From Phoronis australis (lineage: Eukaryota > Phoronida > Phoronidae), in contig NMRA01000004.1 in NCBI GenBank assembly GCA_002633005.1, forward strand, positions 174,353-238,352: a stretch of 64,000 nucleotides of DNA, given 5' to 3'. How positions within the stretch are numbered: the first letter of the stretch is position 1; every line of letters starts with the position of its first letter. A model generated the notes under the pieces. The model saw only the letters and a list, made by a program, of their open reading frames with translations, searched no databases and had not been told where the DNA came from. Shown piece by piece: positions 44,454-59,400 of the stretch. The translations under genes and the position numbers were made by a program.

Positions 44454-47400
44454 TTTCAGGCACTCCAAAACTACAAGTGTTTCAGACAAAACATAGTGTC
44501 AACTGCTATATGAACAGTATTGGCTTTGAAGAAGGAATTGATGATGAACTTAGAGTACTTCATGCAAATGTGCAAACAGAGCAAAGAACGCGTCACCCTG
44601 AAGGCCTTTGTTGCAATTTTCTTTGCAAGACGTTGTTCAGGTTAAAGAAATGTTCTCAAAAAAACCAGCAGGGCTAAAAGAATTTTTCGCTGGAATAAAT
44701 ATCAGAAAAACAAGCCAGGCCAAACCATGCACACCACGAAACCATAAGGAAACACTCTTGAGAAATACAAAATAATCCTGACGTGTAACCAGCCAGAAAC
44801 GTGAGGAAACAGGCTGGAATGATGATCTCACGCGCAACCCTTGCTTAAAAAAACAAGAAACTTTCAAACAGGAATATCAATGTAAAATGAATGGAGAATG
44901 ACACATGCACAGGTGCTGGAGTGACTTAGGTGGAGCATGCATAACAGGGGTGTTACCTGCTGATATAGTAAACGGGTTTAGTGGGTTTAACTGATGTTCC
45001 ATTAGTACTAGAACAGAACAGAAATGAACGGTTCGTTAAATAATAAATAATGAAACGTATTGACCAACAGATATACCAAGACCGTGAAGGTGGTGGGCAT
45101 AAATTTGTAAGATCTGTGGACAGACATCAGGCAATAACACTATTGACTCAAGTGACATAAATGCCCAAATTTACGAATTCCATGCAAGAGATAGTAACAA
45201 CATAAACGCAGCTCCAATGAGTAAATACAAATGTTCGAATTCTTGCTATCCAACTGTTTTGTCCGTAAAGTCAATAAAGTTGTTTAGTTTAAAGTGTTTT
45301 TACACGTTACACTGAAAACAATGCTATGCACAAAACATACAGCAATTTTGAAAAAAATGCTGAAAGTGCACTGGTAATAACAATGGTGATGTCAATAAAC
45401 TAATAAAGGAAATACATTATATCATATGCCGCAGCATTGTCGTCAAATGGTGGCTACAGTTACTGGCTGAAACCCATGAAAACAGAGAAATCTACAAAGA
45501 GTGTTTCTCCAGTCAGTGAGTGGTGTGCTAAAGAAATTATTGGAAGAATTTTATTGGTGTGAGTTCTACTCAAGTATTGTCAACACCAGGTTAATAAAAA
45601 TTCATGCTCATGGAAACAACTTTTGCCAATTAACTAATTTAAAGGTGTTAGGCATAAAACCAAGTTAAAAGAATAGTTTTTTAGACCCAACGAGAATAAC
45701 AAAACGCAAAGTTCTTGTTCTTGCCTAAAAACTGCAAAAACATGTCACGCCAATTAATTTTTCTACACATAAGGCAATTTTTTTTCAAATGAGACTTTCT
45801 TATTTAGTCTCAAAGTGTGCGCAACGGTTCCACACTTTTTTATGTCCACTCAGGGCCATAAAAATGATATGAAACAAATCTATACCTTACCCTAAACATG
45901 TTTACAATGTTACATTTTTATTTCCTCCATAAGCATTTTCTTAATTAGTGGTTCAATTTTTGTCATGCGGAACATTCTGCACTGACTGTGGAATATTCGC
46001 AAAATTTGCAGAATATTCCACAAATTTTGCCAAGCAGTCTTTTGTCTGGTACGACAACTTGCAGGCCAATTATCTACCAGGCCTCGAATGGTTATTGAAA
46101 CCAAGTAGAACTACTTTCGACATCCGGTAACAGAACAACAACAATGAATAAATGATGGTAGCCGAGGTCATGTTTTCTTGGTTTGTCATTAACAATTTTA
46201 TCAGCATTGCCACTGGGACTTGATCCATGAAAGATTTAGCTTCAGCTGGGAGTGGTCTCCAGCAAGCATTATTACCTCTGAGAAGATGAGGTGCTTTCGA
46301 GCTCAGGTTCATTCATTAACGAATTTATTAATAAAGCCGCTCCACCCGCATTTTGAAAGGAGTTTCACTGTGCAGCCTTTTAGGATCACTAGTTCTGGAC
46401 TTTACCCCAAAAATGTACGCATTACTGAGGAACGGATCCCAGCGGCTCGTTTCATTAAAAGCCGCATGTTGGGTCGTAGCTGGTACTATGAGTAGGGTGG
46501 TTGAAGTTGAACATTTTGTTTTTGGATCAACGATTTTTTCGTGCTGAACGTTCAAGTTAAAAAATTTTTAACATGTATGAAAATTTAATCTTTGAAATAA
46601 AACTCACATTAATAGATCGTGAAACACTGTATCCTAATTCCATAAGTTTGCATAGACTTCAACTGCATTTTCATACTCCACGGGACGTTCACTTTTGACC
46701 TTGAGTTCAAAATTGATGCCACGCAAAATGGATGGTATTGGTAAATTTGCCGTTTTTGCACACATAAGATAGGCCCTATCAAGGGGTGTGAAGATTATTT
46801 TTACACAAAAATAAGGCCGAATTTCAGGAATCCGGAAGAATTTTGTTTTTCTGTTAAAAGTCCTATTTTTATAAATTTTTAAATTCTTTGTGCACTTTCA
46901 TGTCGCTCCAGCAACCGTACTCATCGTGTCAGTGTGAACACCTGTGTTTTTATGGGAAAGTTAATTACTGTTCACAACACATCTTCACATTTTGGAGAAA
47001 TCAGGCTAGCTGCACGCAAAAAACGTAGCATAAGGAACCACTTGACGTTAGCTTTGTAATCAATTTGACCATGATGGTAATGCGCGTAATTAAATAAAAC
47101 CAACACACCGGGCGTAACGTCTTTTTTAAAGTTGCATAAAATGCTAAAAACAACGTATTGGATCAAATATAAGAATTATGTCTGTATCGTGGAAGTAAAA
47201 TATAGCTGTGGTTGTACCTACCGACCATGTATGAACACAGTCAAACCCAATGCATTGGTATGCACTTGGAGAGAATAATAGATTGTCTTAACTTAAATTC
47301 AGATGCAGTTGGGTGATTTTGGTGATTCAAAGACTAAACATGATCGGAATACAGAATTCTAATTGGTTTGGGTTGAAATATTTTATAACTTATCATTTAT

Positions 47401-50400
47401 TTTCAACGGCACAGCCAAGTCAGGCTGGATATGATCTTATTTGATTAGAACAATTATCGAACAAAAGAGAGCTGGCCCTTCAACCATAAATACCAGAAAT
47501 GAGTTAATCAGTTGTGTAAGGTACTGGCTACACCAGTCAACCACCCAACTTGTTCGTTTGCTATATATCCTATCGAACAAGTTGGGGTCAATGGGAGAAT
47601 GCCGTAATGTTTCACTCAACCAACTTGCTTAATAATTTTAGCAGCATAACTTGGTGTAGGAATAGCACCATTTACTAGACAATTGAATCTGTCCCACACT
47701 CCAACAGGCCTAAACCATCTTCAAAGAAACACTCAGATTACTGTATGAACTAGTTGTCATTGCGATATTGGTCAACATGACTTGCGGAAAGCTTAATTTA
47801 TGTAACCATCTCAAAATGCTTTACTCATGAAAGCAAGCAGCCCAAATCATTTCAAATTTAGAACTTGCTGCACAGACCACATATCCCTGCAATCAATCAA
47901 ATTTGATGTCTTAAACTTATAAGCCTCAAGTCATTAACAGTTGATACCAACCTTTTAGCATGCTGTCTTATCTGGTCTAGCTCAAACGTCGTGTACGGTC
48001 GTGGTGATCGCGTACTGGGGAAACCAGTGCCGGATGGCATAGCTTGAAGAGCGCTGAAAGAGAACAGGAAATTACGTGATGGACAAATAGAAACAATGTC
48101 TCATTCTCATTATTATGAAGACCCTCCTCAGGTGCTGCAACAACCTTGTGATTCACTTCTGTCCTCATCAAATTTTAATTATCAATAGTTCGAGTCTTGA
48201 TAAAAATATAAGAGTTAATTCAGTAACAATACATATTCATCTGACAATACCACAGTTTTGTTAACTGAAAACAAACAGTCTGATCAGATTTTCATAACAC
48301 AACTTTGCTCCGATTCACAGCGCTCCGAGTTACAGCACAATTATTCGCGGTATGGTTGAAATTTCTCAATGCATCAAAATTCCAAACCTCCGATCCATGC
48401 ATCTAACTAATTTACTTAAAGTAGTTCACTAACAGCCCACACATGACTATTACATTTGCTTACACATCACGAGATTATAATAACCTGTTCAAATTGGTGA
48501 TAAAAGCATGTGAGTTATGAAACATGAAGTCATTAATACTGACTCATGGTCTGTCTTTGCATTATGAGCAGAAACTAAGCTCCTCAGTCCACGTGTAACA
48601 AACACTACTTGCACTAAGCACATCTAAGTTCCAGTTATATTGACTATTCTTGGATATTCAGTTTGATCAAAATAAAAATCAGCTTTGGTCTATAAGTGAC
48701 ATTATTGTCAACATAAACGACTGAGTACAGTAAAGTTTCCTGAAATTCGAACAACAATAATTGCCAAAACGGTCATTTTCCATCTTTCAAGAGATCACTG
48801 CATTGTTAACAATGCTCAAAATTTCATCATTTGTTGATGACAGATGTACATAATAAATTATGCAAATAACGAAGTAAAGTTTTCTTTCTTTACATTTGAT
48901 GAAAAATTTTCATGAAGTAAAATTTGGCTGTTCCATCATATTCATGCGCTTGAAAATTAGGATACGTCACCGCAATTTGTGTGTGCCTTTATGTCGCTAT
49001 AAAACTCAGAATACGTACGTGGCTGTTGGCATCATCTCCACAGGTCTATCACAGGATATGCAGTGGAACCTCTGTAGCAGTTGCCTGAAAAGATAGAAAA
49101 AATATGTCCACGTTATCAATCATCACTGGGGATCTCATGGGACAAGCAAAGTGTGTCTTTGTCACCACAAGCAACTTGATCTAGATTCAATAAGGGCGGA
49201 CTGAACTGTGATCATAAGTTCTACCATACTGAGAAGTTATTTTGTCACTTAGCTTCAACAGGAGTAAAAGCTTCCGAGGATTCAATTATCAATCAATCAG
49301 TAGGTTTTGCTACTTTGTCAGCAGATTACACCATTTTCTTATACTGGGTGACCTTTAACCCACGGTTACCTGGACCAACAACATGAGCCAATGAGACTCG
49401 TTGTCCCAAGCAGAGCTTGGACGTTGTTACATTGACAAGGGCTTGATGTTACTCTTACTCAACCCATGTGTGGATTACCATGAATCATTAATTTCATGAC
49501 ATGTTCAGACACTGGAATTCAGCCTAATTTAACTTGCAATTTTCAGCTTAACTACAAGTGTCCTAAAAACGTGCTTATACACTTCAGTTCCCAAGGATCA
49601 GACTCATCGCCTGGACCTATTGTATGGTTAAAACTTTCTGTGGAAGTAGACGCGTGAGCTGTCACGTTCTCTGTATGCACCAGAATAGCAAACACCGAGT
49701 TTTTAGTGGAGAATGTCAATTCGTTGCAAAATGCAACAAAAAACTAAAAGACATCATAGAAATGCAATGTTGCATTAATCTTCTTCCCAAATTAATAAAC
49801 AAATGAATGCATTTGTATTTTAAAGATGTAATTCCATTTTTGACCTTTTGGTGGCACTTAAACCACTGTACTTGTTCTCAAGTCAACAAAGAACGCAGTT
49901 GTTGTCATGTGAAGTGTGAATACATTTTGGGACACCTCCTGTTAATAAGGTATACAATTAGAGACACTTGCAGACTTCAGTCCTAAGTAATCATACATCG
50001 ACTCTGAACTTAGCAAACAACATGACCAAGTGTAAAGTAATAAATCGTCTAATCCAAAAGTTGGTACTTTTTGACATCAAAAAATGTACCGAACCAGAGT
50101 TTTGTGGCTTACATGACAAAATTCTTATTAATTGTTTACTTTCAAGGCAATTTTCTGCAACTACGAGTATTTCAAGAGTTTATGATGAAAAGAAGGAGTT
50201 GATGGGTTCTTTTGAGATATGCAACATCTCTAGTGTGTCTCGCCATCCCCTGCTTACTTCCTTAGCCCAGCTGCGTCGTCATCGCCAGACTGAGCTGGCA
50301 TCCAGTCGTGAACTCCCTTCAGTTTCTGGTTCAATGCTCTCAGTTTGGAGTCAATATAGTCTTTAAGAGCATCCAGTTCCAGACGGTCTAGTTTGCCATC

Positions 50401-53400
50401 AATATCTGAGCTGAGTTTGCCATTAGCATTGCGCCATGCTTCCTCCTAGAACATTAGACAACCAGAATCCTCTAACAAGATTCGCACAAGGAACTGTGCT
50501 GATGTCACTGACAAACAAATGTTGGTGTCAATGAAATGATATTAATATCTACAACCAAAAAATCTCTATCCGTTAAGCTATTCTTTATCAATGATTGAAT
50601 TGTTGTTCTGCATTAATTGCTTCCAAATTCAATTGCTCAAATAATGTTCTCACGGAAACAAGGCAAATTATCACGTATAGATCAGGGCAGTCCAGGTGAC
50701 TGCAAAAAATCCATCCAACTTACAATTTGATGTATAATGATTGATTCTATTTTAAAGGAAACTTAATTTAAGGTTATGTAGAATCAAATTGACAGGTCTG
50801 CGTATTTAGCCAATGTCTACAAAATTATAATTATAGATACAAATTCAACAAAAGTTCTTAGTTTTTGAAAGCAGATAGCCTGTAGAATTTGATTTTTTAC
50901 TTTTTTCCAATATGTTATCAACTGGGTCACGTGGCAATGTGTTTTTAGCAAAATTTAAGAAAAAAAGTTAAGGTACATTGATAGCAAAACAAGGTTAAAA
51001 ATTATGATAAAGTTGAAAGTGAGATCTCAACAATGCTGTCATAAGTTCTATGATTTACACACTTTTATCACGAAAACCAGGATAGTATCCCATGCAAAAG
51101 TAGAACATTTTAAAAACAATGGCTAACAGCGTTTTGAAGAAGAGTGCATAAAGTATAATAGCAAATGAAGGTTTTGTATGAATCTAATCAGCTGTTTCTG
51201 AGATCCCATGTTCCCAAATTAGTCAAATTTCGTATTTTTTTAGGGTCCTACATAACCTTATATGACTGTAAACTGCAACTTGTTATGCTCCAGTGAATAA
51301 CCTGTTACGTGGATGTACTTACGTAAGCTGCTAATTTCTCCAGGAGGTCACTTATCATTTTATTCAGTTCGTTACACGTACTGTCAAACAAAGTACGGTT
51401 GACTTTACCATTCACTTCCTTCTTGTCTGCTTTCTGCAAGATGACAGAAAGGCATGATGGTTAGTCAGAGCGCAACATGCTTGAAACATGAGTAATTATG
51501 ATACATCAACTTTATTCCTCCACATCATCAAGAATACAAACCATTATTCAAAAAAAATATTTTAAGGCTTGAATTATACCATCTAACTTGATTCCACTGA
51601 GACAAGAACATTGATTTTGAAACACGGCATTAAAGCTTATTGTTCATTTAAGCCAACAAAAAGCAGTAGTCTTCCTCAAGTGCAGATAAAATTCTCAGCT
51701 ACTGCAAACTGTTTTACCATGGAAAAATAGCAACCACTGCTGAATTAAATATGTCAACTTACAATATCGACTTCAGAGTCCACATAATCCTTATCAGCTT
51801 TCTTCTCTTCTAAACTAGCAGTGATGTTGCATAGACTCTGTAAACAGTCATTAACAAACATGCAATAAAATGACAGTATCAAGCTAAAATGGTTTTGAGC
51901 TCTTTAGGGCATTAGTTAATTTTATGAAACCCCTTATTGCAAGCAGTCATTGAAATTATTACTGTTTAATTTTCCAATTTAAGTGTCATTGGGCTAACTT
52001 GAACGAGTACAATGAAGACAGTATTTGATAGAAAACTGCAAATACCCCAAAATTTAACACACAAAAATTACATATCAGTCACATGAACCGGAACAAATAT
52101 ATTACATCAAACTGATCTGACTTGATTCTGTTACGGTTGTTACAGCTCCATAAACGCAGTCAATATACCCGTTAAAGTAGAACTACACCTCTCCTATAAA
52201 GAATGATTGTGAGAAAGCCCACCAACAAGCACAGCACATTCGTTTGTTCACCTGTATCTGTTTTTGTTTATTTTCATTCTCTGTCAGCAAATGTTGCGTT
52301 TGATCATTCAACTTCATAACTTCTCCTCGTAACTTCACAATGGCCTTTTGCATGCGTTCCAGGGCTTCGGCATCCTACAAATAACGCGGAACACATCATC
52401 AAACGGTGGGCACAATCACGTTTCACTAGCATTCTTTCCTTAAAGCAAGACTCCATAAGTATAACAAAGACGACAATTCTTTCGCATTACTTAAATAACC
52501 TTTAAAAAATATGTTGATTCAGTTGAAGATGAATGTTTTAAACAGGGGACCTAGAAAGATGCCAGGTTTTGTTACATGTAACCCTTTTTGAGCTGTTTAT
52601 GAGGTGTAAAAAGTACAGGAAAGAATGAGTCAATATTCATTTGTACAATTACTGAACTTAATCTCGCTAGTTGTAACCTAAATATTTAATCTTACATCTT
52701 AGGAGCAAAAAGGTAAACAAAATGCTGAAAAATGATTACTTCGAAAAAATCAAGTCATTTAAAATTGCTGGTTGAATGAATACAAGGTCAGATTTAAAAG
52801 TTGTATCAAAGTTTATGTCTCAAACTTTGCAGACGGGTCATGCCTGGCCAACAGAACACTAACACGATTATTAAGTCAACAATCGAGCCTCGATCCTCAG
52901 TAAATAGCGGATAGTGTTGGTTTTCTAATGATCCATTATCTTTAATCTTGGCAGACAAGAAACAGTGATATAATTCAAAAGCACAACCAACACACTGTGA
53001 GAGGGGAACACTTGATTGGACGACAGGGAACAACACAGGTGGTGAGACAATGACACTGTGATCAAGTTCTGTTTAATGTCTAATCTGATTTTCTAAATTT
53101 TATTTCCTGACGTTTAATTCATTAAATTTGAACACACATAAATATATTAACAATGAATTTCCAAAAAGATAAGATAACGAAATAATTTTCCAACTTCCTG
53201 AATTTTATACATTAATTAAGTGGCAAACAACTTTTGTGAAGTGAAAGAGTAAGCATGCAGGACAAGTAAAAGTGCATGATTATACAGGAATGAAGCTTTC
53301 ATTATCAAATACAGCGACGGATTAATGAAAACGTCTAACTTATAAAAAATTAACTTATAACATTTAATTTTTAATAAACATTAGTGTCACTGACATGTAA

Positions 53401-56400
53401 AATAAACATAACGTAAATAAAACAACAAAAATGGATCACTGAAATTTTGTAGCTTCATTTAATATGTATATTCATTCTACATCTCGACACACAGTGTATC
53501 CTTCAGAGGATCTGGATCGCCTCTTTTAGTTTCAAATTAATTTTCTACGACATTTGACATGTAAGATATTTCTATTTTTAAGTCAACATCCTTTTTAAAA
53601 CAGTTTCGAGTTTGAAATGGAAATTCATAAGAAAGAGCTTTATAATTTAAATCTTAAATTAAGTACTATGTGTGACATCCTTAAGCACGCAAACGGACAG
53701 GGGGTCTGAATGCACACAGTGACATGCAATGGGAATTCAGTGTCACAATCATCTTACATGCTCTTCAATGACTTCTCTAAATTGCACCAAAGATGTTGTT
53801 TTGTGAACATCATCATTTGCCTCAGGTTGTGTGACACTCAATGATGTCACATTTGCCTCAGGTTTTGCGACACTCAATGGTGTCACATTTGCCTCAGGTT
53901 GTGCGACGCTCAATGATGTCACATTCGCAATAGGTTGTATGACGCTCGGTAACTTCACCGAGGTCTGAGAAACCTTTTGGATGCAACGGACAGATTCTTG
54001 TAGCTTGTCAATAGAATTCTCCATCTGTGTGAAGAAACCAGCAGAAGAGGAAATTATAGATTGATATTAGATCTAAAAATAGAAACATTAAATAAGAAAT
54101 GTATAGAGGTGCAAGAATTCTGATCCTGAAATTAACAACCGCAGCCCGAATGTCCAAGTGGAATTACGGATCAGCAGTAATCAATTTTGGATCAATACCA
54201 GATGAAACTAGAACTAAAGTATTATTGAGAAGGTCAAGAAACTGACCGCTTTATCTATTGCCGCTCCTTTTTGCTGAGCTTCAGCCAGGTTAGTCAAACC
54301 TTCCTCCGTCCGGTTGAACAACTCATGTAGTTCGGACTCAACAAAGTTCAATTTCTGCCTCAGACCAATCAACTGCTCGGCGCTTTCCGTCCCTAAGCCC
54401 GTCAACTTCTCAGCCAGCATATGAATGTCAGCCGAGTGAGCATCCACTGATTTCTCCATTTCCAACGAATGTTCCTGCGTCTTTTTCAGCTGGTAATCCA
54501 ATTCTGCCATGGACTCTGGGGTGAATTCCGTTGGTTTACGATTTATTTCCTCCAACAGCGACTTCCGTGTTTTCTTCGCCTGAGTGCGCATCTGCATCTG
54601 TACATCTTGCATCAGCAAGGTTGACATGCGTTGCTGGTCAAAGTCGCGCTCATTCAGTGAGCTCAGGGTTTTCTTCATCTCAGAAATGTTGGACCAGACA
54701 ACAGATAATTCGTCCTTGCACAGGTCCCGTATGTCATCTCGTGTTACCACTGATTTGCGATACTCCTCGAGAGCGCGCTTGGAGCCCATCTTGACCGTGA
54801 CATTGCTCTCCACATTAGGTAGAGTTGTGTGTTGGATGTTCTCTTCAGCAATTACAGAGGATGGGAATGACTGAGTGTTAAGAAAGAGACAGAAAGGAAG
54901 ATAGAAAGAGAGTAAGTTTGAGAATCATAGAACTGTTCAACAGGCCCAAATAAATGTCAAGGTTTTGGTGCCAAATTTCCTTCCCATGAAGATCTAACAT
55001 CAACACTCTGACTGATCAACTATAATGGTTCCTAAGAGAAAGGTCACCTCATTACTCATATTGAGAATAGCTGACCTTTCGAGAAGTCTGAACCTATTGG
55101 ACAGCAGCGACAGGTAAATGTTTGTGAACTTTTGGATAATGAAATGTGATGATGACGGGAAATTCATTGGACTGGTGATTGAATTAGGGCATTGCAACCT
55201 TCTTCACAAGAAAAATGGTGAATTTTACAAACACGTTGTAGTCCTCCTGGAAAGCACTGGCTTACGAAGATTGTGAGACCAATTCAGAGTGTTTGATTAA
55301 TGACTACAGGTCCACTGATGTTTACATACAAGTAGCCACAGCATATATAGCCTTACTTTTTACATAGTATTTTGATATCCTTTAAAGTGAAGAAAATGGC
55401 AAGGACATAACAGCTAGTACAGTTCACAAATATTTTGTTGAATGACCTTTGAAGAAAGTGACCTCCCTGGACAGCTGGCACCCCCTTGCCACACCCCTGA
55501 CATTCAGATGCTATCTCACTGTAAGCTATTCAAAAAATATATTCGTTACCGAACTGTAACTGCAAACAGGGAAAGTTTGAGAACAGAACATGAATGTAAT
55601 AAGAAGACTTCCTTTTTGACAAGAGAAACACTCCTCCAGTTGAGATATATATATATATGCTCATGCAGCATTTCCACAGCTTAATTTCATAGAGGCAAAC
55701 ACTTACCGATGTTCGACTGTTTTTTAGTGCTGAGACATCTGCTTGGAGCTCATTCAGTTGTTTCAGTATACTATCAGGTACACCAGTTTCTGGAAATCAA
55801 CATTTAAATAATACAATTTAAGTCACTTTTAAGCTTTAATACCTGCAGGCAGTAGAAAGACTGCCAAGGGCAAAATTGAACAAAAGAGTGTTAATGTTCA
55901 CATTTCCGTTGTAGCAAACCTACACTACATCAGTGTAATTTGGATTGATAGGAAAAATGAATTATGCAAGAAGAGCTAAACGCTTGAAACAGTACAAGTG
56001 TTAGGTTGTGAATAGAATAAAGTTGATGAGATGGGTCTGCCTTGTAATCAAGTGTAAGTTGTAACATTGCAATAGTTATATTAGCATATATGAAAGGAAG
56101 AGGTAAGGAGGAAAGAGCTTCAAAATTGAAGTTTGGAAAATTACGTTACCTATATTCAAGTTCACTACTGAAATTTCCATATAAATTTGATCAACACAGC
56201 ACGATTAATGGAAACTGGACGTACAAAACGATGTCAAGAAAAAATGTTAACGCAGCTAGCTTGCTTAACTAAGAAATATCACTTGTAGTCTTTTGAAGAC
56301 CTATAGAAAATGGATAGTGGTATGATTTTGTTTTGAAATTAGTTTTACCTCGTCTCTTACTTGAAGAAAGAGAATTATCTAAAGGAGAAAAGAGAGCAGT

Positions 56401-59400
56401 CAAATAAATACAGAGAAGTAAAGGCAAAAAGATAAACCTAGTTTGAAAAGTAGAGCTCGTGCATGTTGTTGCAATACAAATTCAAATAAACCGACAGAGA
56501 GAGTATACAAAATACATCTGAAATTTCAATTGACTTGGCTAGCTCCGCCAGGACAACCCACAAAGGCGTCTAATTGCTTCTTGATAACCACTTCTGGCTT
56601 ACAGACCAATCAGATGTCTTAGCCGGTCAAGGACTTGACCTGAACCAGCAAAGTCAATCAAGTGAGCCATTGTCCTTGGTTAATTGTTCACTTGGATGTT
56701 TATCTTAAGCTAGCAAAATCATGCTATATTAAATTTCATAGAACGTAAAGCATGAAACAAACATTGCATAGCACTCAAACAAAGGAACAGTGCCACCACT
56801 AAAACGTAAAAGGAACATCAACCTTCAATGCAATATCAAATTGATATCAATCACACTAATGCTCAACACATAAAGATTTGCATGCTGATCACAATATTAC
56901 TTCAAACCACCCATCACACATCTTAATGTATCTAGCTTCATGTACCTTGACAAATTTGGATTTGATCACATAGTTTAAACACCATTTTAACTTCGGAAGC
57001 TAACAGGAAAGAGTAGAGCATTGTGGTTATTATTTTCTACAGGCACCTCACAAAGTTGCAAAGGCCTCCATAATTGCAAAATAATCATTACATTTTGTTT
57101 GAACAATGTTAGGATTATGGGTAGTAAGATTAAAGTTATAAAGAGTTCATTTTTCTTATTACAATTTACTTTTTCTGCCAATTCATGTGTGAAGCATCAA
57201 GAGTGGACATAACTATGTAAAGCTGTGTAACATGGGGCCAAAAATCTATTCAAATTAAAGCCAGAACAAAATTCTGACGAACACAAAAGCCAGTTTTCGG
57301 TTCTTAAATTAGTGCACACGTTAAGCTGGTTCTTGACATAAGTGAACATTTTCGCGACATGTTGCCAATTCACAAAACTAAGGCAATGTACGAAATCTAG
57401 TCTAAGTACAAAATAAAGACCGAAAAAGTTTCATCAAAGGGGTTTCTGAACTTCTGTGTAACACCAGCCATATGTAAGATTTTTTATTTGAAACACTATG
57501 AAGCAAATATACATCAAAGTTGAGTATTTAATCAACAAGTAAGCTCATCACAATACCTTTCAAAACATCTGACATTACAACACTCCAAATATCTCTTCCC
57601 TTTTAAACTATGTTGAGTTTTAATTTAACTAATGCTTCCCAAAGCAGTGAATGGTCTTACCTATGCCTTCCAAATCACCTTTATCAGCTTTGTTGGCCAA
57701 CTCTTCCTGAAAGACAAATATTCAGAAATAAAAGTCTTTGAGCATATCATTTTTATTGCACATTTAACTAGTAGCGAAAACTTGATGTATGCTCTATAAT
57801 GGAAAATAGAGGCATAATTTTACAATTCAGTACAATCTCAAAAACAAAGAAAACTGAATATTGGACTTCAATTAGAAGCTATGAAGCTTGCTATGAAATA
57901 CATTCAAAACTGAAAGTTATGTTGCAGTATGGTCTGTACATTGCCTATACTTCAGCGAATTGGTTTTAAAACCAACTTACCTCTAAACGTCGGACACGTT
58001 CTTCAATGGCCTCGTGACGATCATTGATTGAGCCCAACTTCTCCAATACATCGGCCAGGTTATTGGATGGGCCTGAACTGGAGTGACTTAGGGAACTGAG
58101 AGGTCGAGCCGAAACTGGGCGGGACATCTGTTGGCAAAGCAGAAATGATACTAGGTCAGCAGAGAGCACTTTAAAGAGTTCTAGTCTTGCCAATAAAGCA
58201 GCATGTCATCGGTTATGAAATATGGCGGGGTTTATAAGATTTCAGTATGAGGTGTAGAAAGTTAGATCACACGATAAAAGAAGTTAATTAACACATGACT
58301 ATATATTATTATGTAACTACACACTGTTGTGTAGCTTTGTATGTCTACAGCAATGAGTTTTCTTACTAGCATGAATATCACCAGTTACATCTACATGTTG
58401 ATTATAAATCCAAGGACACAAGCAAAAAAGAGAAAAAACGGCTATTTTCGTAGCCTTGTGTTTTAACTACTTGACAACATTCTAAACTATATCCAAATTT
58501 AAAGCAATGTCGGTTAAAAAGCTGCAAAAGCAATTGGCGTAAATATATTATGTAATCTACAAGCAAATTGAATATAGGGCAATTAGTAAGAAGACTACTT
58601 GAATCATGCATAATTAATGCAAATGAGAATGGAATGATCAGATAAAACTAATAGCATGGTTATTTGTCACTTGTGAACAATGCAAAGAGAAATTTTATGT
58701 TTAAGCGATGGACTTTTTTAGTACAAGCAGAATATAGGCAAGCGTACAACATAGAAATTAAATTTTATCAGTTACAGTAATAAAGAATACCTTGTTACGT
58801 CTCTTTGCCTAGTTTATATCAAAACCAAGAGTCATTACTTGTACATTACAGGATAAAAAACTTAAGATTCACTACTTAAGATATTTTTCAAACAAGAGGC
58901 CTTGAAAGCAGTCTCATTTCTAAACAGTGGGTTACACCAGGAAATGAATCGACATCATTTACACCATCTTGTTTTTCACAATCAAACTTCACTTATTTCA
59001 AATTGTGATTTTCTGCTTGGAATTTGTAATAATTGTGTTTTAATTTAAAGTTCAAAATGGTAATAATGTAAAATAATGTAATTGTTTCAAATCACTTGCA
59101 AACTAAGCCAAACATACGCAAACACACACGCACACACAAACACTGCGAACATATCACTACATTCCTACACAATCATGCACCACACACAAACACAAACGCA
59201 TATATCACTGTGAACATATTCACTACATTCCTACACACACACACACAAAGTGAACAAATCCCTACATTCCTACACTAACACACATATATCACTGTGAACA
59301 TATCACTACATTCTTACACGCTCAATCAGTCTACATACAAATTACATTTCTTGCCAAAAAGAAAAGAAACAAAAGGACATAGAAAAGACAAAAGAGATAA

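Noticed and set aside
46220-46555. Overlapping frames on both strands in a QRICH2 intron
   Set aside because: Open in several frames at once, which suggests composition rather than coding; no exon phase fits.
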